Below, piece after piece: positions 51,461-56,888 of a DNA stretch of 56,888 nt (position 1 is the first letter of the stretch; each line of letters starts with the position of its first letter). Made by a program: the position numbers and the translations under genes. This DNA comes from Vulgatibacter incomptus_A (GTDB taxonomy: Bacteria > Myxococcota > Myxococcia > Myxococcales > Vulgatibacteraceae), in NCBI GenBank assembly GCA_040391605.1, contig JBEBXK010000021.1, positions 1-56,888 on the forward strand, read 5' to 3'. The notes under the pieces are model-generated. The model searched no databases. It had not been told where the DNA came from and saw only the letters and a program-made list of their open reading frames with translations.

Positions 51461-52879
51461 ATGCAATCTGAGGGTTGGCAGCCATACGAGGAGGACACCT
51501 CGCTCTTCGACTGGGCGCTGGTTTGGAACGTCTTTCTCTTCGTTCTTCGGGCGCCGACTCGCCACAAGGCGGTGGCGAGCCTGAGCTTCCTCTCCGTCGC
51601 GTCGATGTCCGTCATCGCGATCTACCTTGTTCCATTCAAGTATCGTGCCGATGCCGGCGTGCTGGCACGACCCAACCCGCTGATGGGGGCGCTTTCGACT
51701 GGCGTGAACCGCGAGCTCGATACGCCCACCCGGTTTGCCCGGGAGGCGATCCTAAAGAGGGAGAATCTGAAGGTCCTCGTCCAGGACACCCACCTCGTCT
51801 CACGAGCTCTCCAGGAGCGCCCGGCGCTTGTGCGTGCAAAACACGCGCTCGTCGCCGCGCTCACGGGGCATGAGCCGACCCTCTCGCAGATGGAAGAGGG
51901 GATGGTAGAGACCCTCGAGGATCGACTGATCATCGACGTAAACAACGACACCGTCTCGTTTTCGTTTCAGTGGTGGGATCCGGGAATCGCGTTCGAGGTA
52001 GTGCAGGGGGCGGTGAAAAACTTCCTGAACGTGCGTCACACATCCGAGATCACGACGATAGGAGAGGCGATCGCGACGCTGGAGGGCCATCGAGCTCGTC
52101 TCGAAAGTGACATCGACGATCGGATCGCCGAGCTCGAGAGCTACCAGGCCATGGAACGCTCCAAGAAGAAGCCAGATGGCCGGCCGGCGCTGGTCGCGGG
52201 CCCTCCGCGGAGCGATCGGGACCTCATGCGTCTGGAGAGCACGCTCGCCGCGCGCAAGCAGGCGGTGACGGATCTCGAGTCGTTCCGACAGCAGCGGATC
52301 GCCCAGGTTCGGGCGGAGCTCATGCAGCAGGAGAGCACGTACGCCGCCGATCATCCGACGCTCGCCAGCACCCGGCGAGTCCTCGCCACTTTGAACGAGC
52401 CATCACCCCAGGTGCAGGAACTCGCCGCCGAAATCGACAAGCTGGAAAGAGAGGTCCAGCAAAAGCGTGGCTCTTCCTCTTCCTCTTCCTCGTCGGCTTT
52501 CGCCATCGCCCAACTCGGCGGGCTGCGAGACCAGTACGCCGACCAGGCACCGAGGAGCAACTTCGAATGGCGGCAGCTCGAGCTCCTACTTGACCAGTAC
52601 TGGCACCTGATGGGCCGGATCAACCAGTCGCGGCTGGAGATGGAGACCGCACAGGCGACGTTCAATGACCGCTACAGCGTGATCTCCCCTCCCACCGTCC
52701 CGGACCGGCCGATGAAGCCATATGGCCTCTTGTTCCTCTTCGGCGGGATAACCGGGGGGATTGCCTTTGCGTTGTTCTCCACGACGGTCCTGGATCTTCG
52801 GCGAGGCGTCGTCCTGGAGCGGTGGCAGGTGGAGAAGCGCCTCGCTCTTCCGGTGATCGCTGAGATTCGCCGCCCCTGA
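51461..52879 (+). CDS. Wzz/GumC-type chain-length determinant (polysaccharide co-polymerase)
   Basis: A 472-aa inner-membrane protein. From ATG 51461 it has a cytoplasmic N-terminus, TM1 (about residues 33-57, ASLSFLSVASMSVIAIYLVP), a Wzz domain (KYRADAGVLARPNPLMG), a long periplasmic coiled coil (about 190-360, MLE-type heptads in ATLEGHRARLESDIDDRIAE) with an eight-serine tract, and TM2 (about 425-447) preceded by the Pro-rich SPPTVPDRPMKPYG motif. No kinase domain is fused. It would regulate Wzy and join the OPX protein. The kinase-like protein at 21912 may be its separated cytoplasmic partner. Its stop is 6 bp from that of asnB. Confidence 0.88.
   Translation: MQSEGWQPYEEDTSLFDWALVWNVFLFVLRAPTRHKAVASLSFLSVASMSVIAIYLVPFKYRADAGVLARPNPLMGALSTGVNRELDTPTRFAREAILKRENLKVLVQDTHLVSRALQERPALVRAKHALVAALTGHEPTLSQMEEGMVETLEDRLIIDVNNDTVSFSFQWWDPGIAFEVVQGAVKNFLNVRHTSEITTIGEAIATLEGHRARLESDIDDRIAELESYQAMERSKKKPDGRPALVAGPPRSDRDLMRLESTLAARKQAVTDLESFRQQRIAQVRAELMQQESTYAADHPTLASTRRVLATLNEPSPQVQELAAEIDKLEREVQQKRGSSSSSSSSAFAIAQLGGLRDQYADQAPRSNFEWRQLELLLDQYWHLMGRINQSRLEMETAQATFNDRYSVISPPTVPDRPMKPYGLLFLFGGITGGIAFALFSTTVLDLRRGVVLERWQVEKRLALPVIAEIRRP
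52472..52495 (+). repeat. Hexanucleotide repeat encoding eight serines in the Wzz-type gene
   Basis: TCTTCC is repeated three times and followed by TCGTCG, in frame as Ser codons in the periplasmic coiled-coil region. Changes by one unit would keep the frame and alter the length by two serines. Confidence 0.7.
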
Positions 52880-52885
52880 CGAGCG

Positions 52886-54814
52886 TCACCGAACAACGCC
52901 GTTCGCCTGGCACCAGCGTATCAAGACGAAGACCGCCCACACCCGGGACCAGTAGAGCCCTGGCGCCCCCGCCAGATAGCCCTCCCACAGAAGCCGAACG
53001 CCCTCCGGCTGTAATCCGGCGGCTTCGACCGCGACGGGATCCCGAAGCGTCGAGTCGATCGTGTCGCGCAGCCCACGCCGAATCCACGAGTCGTAGGGGA
53101 GGACGAACCCACGCTTCGGACGGTCGAAGAGCTCCGGCGGCAACCCACGAAGGCCGATCCGCCTAAGGATCGCTTTCTTCCCAATCGGCTCGTAGCGGGT
53201 AGAGGAAGCGAGGCGATCAACGCTCCGGAACAACAGCTGGTCAACGAGCGGGAGGCGCTGCTCGACGGATACGGCCATGCTCGCCACATCGTTGTCACGC
53301 AGAAGCCGTTCCCCGAGGAAGAGTCGTTGCTCGAGCACGCTGATCGCCCCCAGGGTCGGTCGCCCGTGAATCTCGCCGAGCAGCCTCTGGCGAGCCGCGT
53401 CGGGGAGGCCGTCCGGGAGCAGTTCTGCGAACGCGGGATCCAGGAGCCTCCGCTGGAAGTTCGGGAGAAAGAGCGAATACGCGAGCTGGTACAAGCCGAT
53501 AAGATCGTCGCCCCTGCGGATCATGTCCGGGAGCTTGGCCCATCGGGTCTGAGGGGGGATCGAGGCCGCGCCACGCTTCGCTCGCAGCGCCCACTCCGCG
53601 GGGGAGGCCACGAGCTCCTTCGGCAGCAAGCGGGAGCGCCCGAGCCATCGCTTCAGGGCGGGGAGCGCGCGGAAGGACTGGTATCCACCGAAGAGCTCGT
53701 CGCCCCCGGTCCCCGCGAGCACGACCTTGAACCCTGCGTCGCGGATCGCCCGCGACATGAAATAGGAGTTCAGGCCGTCGAAGGTGGGCTGGTCGAGGCC
53801 ATCGAGCGCCGTCGGTAGACGCTCCGCGAACTCGCGCTCGGAGAGCACGATTTCCCGGTGCTCGGAGCCGATCGCTTCCGCGATCTCCCGTGCGGCCGGC
53901 CCCTCGCTGATCTCGGCAGACTCGAAGGCGAGGGTGAAGGTGTGTACGCCGCCGTTCGCCCGCCGCGCCAGGTTGGCGACCGCCGAAGAATCGACGCCAC
54001 TCGACAAGAACACCGCCAGAGGAGCGTCGCTCGCGAGGTGCAGCCGCAGGGTCTCCTCGAGTACATGCTCGATCTCGGCCTCTTCGAGCGGACCGTCGTC
54101 CCGCACCTCGAGCGACGCAGCCCGCGAGAAGACCTCCCTCCCGCCCCCGTCGAACTCGACGAGGGAACCCGCCGGGAACAACTCGACGCCACGGACCATA
54201 GTCAGAGGCCCCACCACGAACCCGTTCCACACCACCGAAGCGACCGCCTCCGGCGATAGCCGTGGCTTTCCGAGGAGCCTGGAAGCCAGGAGCGGCCGCA
54301 GCTCCGATGCGAACGCGATCGACCAGTCCCCATCCGGATCGGGGTTTCGAGCGAGATACAGAGGCTTGATCCCCAACGGGTCGCGCCCCATGAGCAGCGT
54401 GCGCCGGGACGGATCCCAGCAGGCAAAAGCAAACATACCCCGGAGGGAATCCACGGCGTCCAGGCCATGAACGCCAAGTGCGCGCAGAAGGACGGCGGTG
54501 TCGCCGCTCGAGGAGACCGGATAGCCCGCCGCCAGCAGTCGGTCGCGCAGCGCGATGAAGTTGTAGATCTCCCCGTTGAAGACGATCGTGCGGCCCGTCC
54601 CCGGATCGGTCATGGGCTGCGCACCGGCAGGGGACAGGTCGAGGACCGCCAACCGGCGGTGCGCCAGCAGCGCGCCCCACCCCCGATCGTCCGCCGAAGA
54701 CTCCCAAGTGCCGTCGCCGTCGGGCCCCCGATGGCGCATGGCGCCATGCATCCGCTCGAGGGCGGCACGGTTGACGTCGTCGAGGCGTCCGATGATCCCT
54801 GCTATTCCACACAT
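52886..54814 (-). CDS. Asparagine synthetase, glutamine-hydrolysing (AsnB-like)
   Basis: A 642-aa class II glutamine amidotransferase: nucleophile Cys2 (MCGIAGIIGRLDDVN), RHRGPDGDGTW, VFNGEIYNF and RDPLGIKPLY in the glutaminase half; the synthetase half has the ATP motif FLSSGVDSSAVA near residue 270, TGGDELFGGYQSF and KRGFVLPYDSW. Paralogues of this group in polysaccharide clusters often amidate uronic acids or other sugar carboxylates rather than free aspartate. With UDP-glucuronate made in this window, amidation of a uronic acid is plausible (inference), so I give no symbol. A hairpin lies 69-103 bp upstream. Confidence 0.9.
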   Translation of the reverse strand: MCGIAGIIGRLDDVNRAALERMHGAMRHRGPDGDGTWESSADDRGWGALLAHRRLAVLDLSPAGAQPMTDPGTGRTIVFNGEIYNFIALRDRLLAAGYPVSSSGDTAVLLRALGVHGLDAVDSLRGMFAFACWDPSRRTLLMGRDPLGIKPLYLARNPDPDGDWSIAFASELRPLLASRLLGKPRLSPEAVASVVWNGFVVGPLTMVRGVELFPAGSLVEFDGGGREVFSRAASLEVRDDGPLEEAEIEHVLEETLRLHLASDAPLAVFLSSGVDSSAVANLARRANGGVHTFTLAFESAEISEGPAAREIAEAIGSEHREIVLSEREFAERLPTALDGLDQPTFDGLNSYFMSRAIRDAGFKVVLAGTGGDELFGGYQSFRALPALKRWLGRSRLLPKELVASPAEWALRAKRGAASIPPQTRWAKLPDMIRRGDDLIGLYQLAYSLFLPNFQRRLLDPAFAELLPDGLPDAARQRLLGEIHGRPTLGAISVLEQRLFLGERLLRDNDVASMAVSVEQRLPLVDQLLFRSVDRLASSTRYEPIGKKAILRRIGLRGLPPELFDRPKRGFVLPYDSWIRRGLRDTIDSTLRDPVAVEAAGLQPEGVRLLWEGYLAGAPGLYWSRVWAVFVLIRWCQANGVVR

Positions 54815-54882
54815 ACGGCTTCGCTCCGGATCGGTAGGTCATAGCACCGATCCGGAGGAAGGACGCAATCTCCGAGCGTGTA

Positions 54883-54917
54883 AAGACCTCGCCGCCGCAG
54901 CGCGGGAGCGAGGTCTT
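54883..54917 (-). terminator. Hairpin between beta-helix gene 3 and asnB-like gene
   Basis: AAGACCTCGC and GCGAGGTCTT form a perfect 10-bp stem with a 15-nt loop. On the minus strand only TTT follows the stem, so it may be a partial terminator for the beta-helix gene or an attenuator in the asnB leader. Confidence 0.4.
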
Positions 54918-55044
54918 CATCTCGCGCTGCCGCGGCGAGGCGCTCCTCTTCGCCTGCTGCCTCCTGCTCGCGCGAATTCGTGGGTTTCTCCACGAACGCT
55001 CCGTCTCGGCGGACGCAAAGAGTCCGTCGAGACGGGCCTGACGG

Positions 55045-56888
55045 TCAGTTGCTCCCGTACATGGCGTCGAAGCGGGCGCGAGCCGGCAGGGTCTCGTAGG
55101 GCCTCGAGCCATTCTCCGGCGTCACCCAGGGCCACGGGCTCTGACCAAAGAAGGCCGGCTTCGACTCGAGGTAGAGCGACGGCGGGAGGGTCCGACGGGA
55201 GATCGAGGGATCCCAGACGATCCCTCTCGTCACGTAGTCGTAGTTCCCGTGGCGCAGCGTCGTCTGCACCACCCTGGCGTCCTGCGAGCTGCCGTCGACG
55301 CCGACGGCCCACATGGGAACGGGGTCCCAGCGCCAGGGTGCACGGGCCTCGTACACGAAGCCGGACTGCGGCGCCGCCGTCATGTTGCTACTCCCGAGGA
55401 CGTTCCCGATGTAGCTGAAGTACAAGTGCCAGTCGGGGACCTCGATGAACCTCCGTTGGACCTCGTCGCGGAGCCGAAGGGGCGAGATCGAACGCCTCTT
55501 CCCCGTGACGTGGTTGCGGAAGAAGGTGTTGTAGATCGAGTTGCCCCAGTAGGAGTCGCCCGCGATGTTGAAGGCCTCGTTTCCTTCGAAGAGCTCGTGG
55601 TGGGGAGTCGCGTAGTGCGAGGCGTTCAACCCGACCTCCGGGATGGTCGGATAACCGGAGCCCCATCCATCCTCGAAGTAGTTGTAGCCGATGACGTTTC
55701 CGCCGCCGGTCGCCCGCATGATGATGACCTTGTTGAAGTTCCACGAGATGCTGTTCTCGACGAGGTTGTCGGAGGCGTAGAAGAGCATGCCAATGCCGTA
55801 CCCACCGCCGCCTGGGGAAGGGTTCACGGTGCTGTGGACGAACGAGTCGCGGAGGACACAGCGGAAGGTGCTGTCGAACGCGACGCTCGTCCCCTCGGAG
55901 CCTTCGCTCTCGACGTTCTTTACCCAGCTGTAGGAGGTAGCGAAGAGGTGGATGTTTCCGCCTCCGTCACCGCCCTCGCCGCCGTAGACGTACAGATCCT
56001 CTACGCCCGACCACTTCCTGGTAGGTACCATCGGGCCGCCCTGCAACCCTCCGGAGAACCGGACGATCTGCGCCTGGTTCGAGGTGTAGTAGGGCAGGCG
56101 CAGGGGCGTACTGAACGTGAGGGTGTTCCCCGCGATCGCCTCGATCTCGAGCACTTGGCCCGTCGGCCGGTTCTGGCGGGAGAACCAGCCCCGGGAGCTG
56201 TCGTTCGCGTTGCCCTGGCGGGCGGTGTTCCACCAGGAGCCGATTCGGGCGGTGTCGACGATCTGGTCGATGAAGACCAGCTCGCCGACCTGGTATCCGG
56301 GGTTCCTCGCGAGCGTCACGGACCGGGCCCCATGGGTGGCGTCCGCCGCCAGATCGACGGGCGCGGTGTTCTTCACCCAAAGGTGACCCATGTTGATCAC
56401 GGACGTCGCAGTCCCCCGGGGCTTCACCAGGCGCGTGGCGCTGGCGCCGCGGGTTCCCTGTCCCCGGATCGTCACGTAGCCCGGCACGTTCAGGCTGGAG
56501 CGGATCGAGTAGGTTCCCGCCTTCAGGAACACGACCTTCCGGCTACGCTCGGTCGCCTGCGCACCGGCCGCGTTCAGCGCGGCCTGGATGGCCCCAGAGA
56601 CGTCGCCCGATCCGTTACCAAGGGCGGGATCCACCGAGAACCCGCCGTAGGGGTTTCCTGCCGGCAGATAGATCGTCGCAGGGCGGGTTCGATCGTGGTC
56701 GGAGGGGATTCCCCCGACGGCGTTCAACCCTGGCATCCACAGGGTCTGTCGATCGGCCGGGAGCAACCCGTTCATGTCGATCGGGCCGGGCGGTGGATCG
56801 ACGGGCGGTGGATCGACAGGCGGCGGATCGACGGGCGGCGGATCGACGGGCGGCGGATCGACGGGCGGCGGATCGACGGGCGGCGGAT
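55045..56888 (-). CDS. Secreted right-handed beta-helix protein 3 (5' end outside window)
   Basis: At least 613 residues. The ATG at 56775 is internal: the frame stays open to the window edge through VDPPP repeats, so the true start and signal lie beyond 56888. The beta-helix domain begins RQTLWMPGLNAVGGIPSDH and carries FLKAGTYSIRSSLNVPGY, RGQGTRGASATRLVKPRG, WSGVEDLYVYGGEGGDGGGN, WNFNKVIIMRATGGGNVIGY and GLNASHYATPHHELFEGNEA. It is closer to paralogue 2 than to paralogue 1 in its N-terminal part. The proline spacer replaces the Ig repeats of paralogue 2. Likely an extracellular polysaccharide-active or binding protein; the exact activity is unknown. Confidence 0.87.
   Translation of the reverse strand, partial: PPPVDPPPVDPPPVDPPPVDPPPVDPPPVDPPPGPIDMNGLLPADRQTLWMPGLNAVGGIPSDHDRTRPATIYLPAGNPYGGFSVDPALGNGSGDVSGAIQAALNAAGAQATERSRKVVFLKAGTYSIRSSLNVPGYVTIRGQGTRGASATRLVKPRGTATSVINMGHLWVKNTAPVDLAADATHGARSVTLARNPGYQVGELVFIDQIVDTARIGSWWNTARQGNANDSSRGWFSRQNRPTGQVLEIEAIAGNTLTFSTPLRLPYYTSNQAQIVRFSGGLQGGPMVPTRKWSGVEDLYVYGGEGGDGGGNIHLFATSYSWVKNVESEGSEGTSVAFDSTFRCVLRDSFVHSTVNPSPGGGGYGIGMLFYASDNLVENSISWNFNKVIIMRATGGGNVIGYNYFEDGWGSGYPTIPEVGLNASHYATPHHELFEGNEAFNIAGDSYWGNSIYNTFFRNHVTGKRRSISPLRLRDEVQRRFIEVPDWHLYFSYIGNVLGSSNMTAAPQSGFVYEARAPWRWDPVPMWAVGVDGSSQDARVVQTTLRHGNYDYVTRGIVWDPSISRRTLPPSLYLESKPAFFGQSPWPWVTPENGSRPYETLPARARFDAMYGSN
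56788..56888 (-). repeat. 15-bp tandem repeat encoding VDPPP units
   Basis: Six full and one partial copies of a 15-bp unit (GTCGATCCGCCGCCC on the minus strand) run to the window edge. The copies differ only in one or two positions, so the array is recent and could vary in length without breaking the frame. Confidence 0.85.

Overview
The window is very GC-rich, with frequent GTG/GTGA coupled starts and several glycine-rich lipoproteins. It carries LPS/KDO genes, a sigma-54 gene and a sigma-54 activator, a Wzx/Wzy exopolysaccharide locus and a PKS/NRPS cassette. This combination suggests a Gram-negative soil bacterium of the Myxococcota (Deltaproteobacteria). That assignment is an inference from gene content; I saw no rRNA or complete tRNA.

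Layout. 1-5.2 kb, minus strand: a KDO/lipid A/LPS-export operon (kdsC, lpxL-like acyltransferase, lptC, lptA, lptB) leading into rpoN, which is cut by the window edge. 5.4-8.9 kb: two divergent glycine-rich lipoproteins, one a large RCC1-repeat protein. 9-16.4 kb: sugar-nucleotide and KDO genes (ugd, UDP-glucuronate 4-epimerase-like gene, kdsB, wecB, kdsA, pyrG), followed by a 51-bp MITE-like element. 16.5-19.1 kb: a nitrosative/iron-sulfur stress module (hemerythrin protein, RIC/YtfE-type repair protein with a near-consensus sigma-54 promoter, and a divergent sigma-54 activator with a Cys-rich N-terminus).

19.6-56.9 kb is one long exopolysaccharide locus. It has an outer-membrane beta-barrel and a short OPX export protein, a Walker-less tyrosine-kinase-like protein, a WecG-type priming transferase, four further glycosyltransferases, an OafA-type acyltransferase, an O-antigen polymerase/ligase, a Wzx flippase and a Wzz-type co-polymerase. 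It also has an AsnB-type amidotransferase and three paralogous secreted right-handed beta-helix proteins that alternate in strand with the assembly genes. Inside it (22.7-35.9 kb) sits a compact PKS/NRPS cassette: an Sfp-type phosphopantetheinyl transferase, an alpha/beta hydrolase, a single-module KS-AT-KR-DH-ACP-TE polyketide synthase, and an NRPS with formyltransferase, A and PCP domains and a luciferase-like monooxygenase inserted in the A domain.

How it may work together. Ugd, the epimerase and WecB make UDP-GlcA, UDP-GalA and UDP-ManNAc precursors; PyrG, KdsA, KdsB and KdsC make CMP-KDO. The glycosyltransferases, Wzx, Wzy, Wzz, OPX and barrel proteins build and export a polymer, and the beta-helix proteins are candidates to act on it at the cell surface. 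The NRPS A-domain pocket reads like the glycine code, so the assembly line may make a small N-formyl-glycine-derived C4 unsaturated acid, free or as a decoration. Near-palindromic sites in front of the kinase-like genes and the NRPS hint at shared control of polysaccharide and small-molecule genes.
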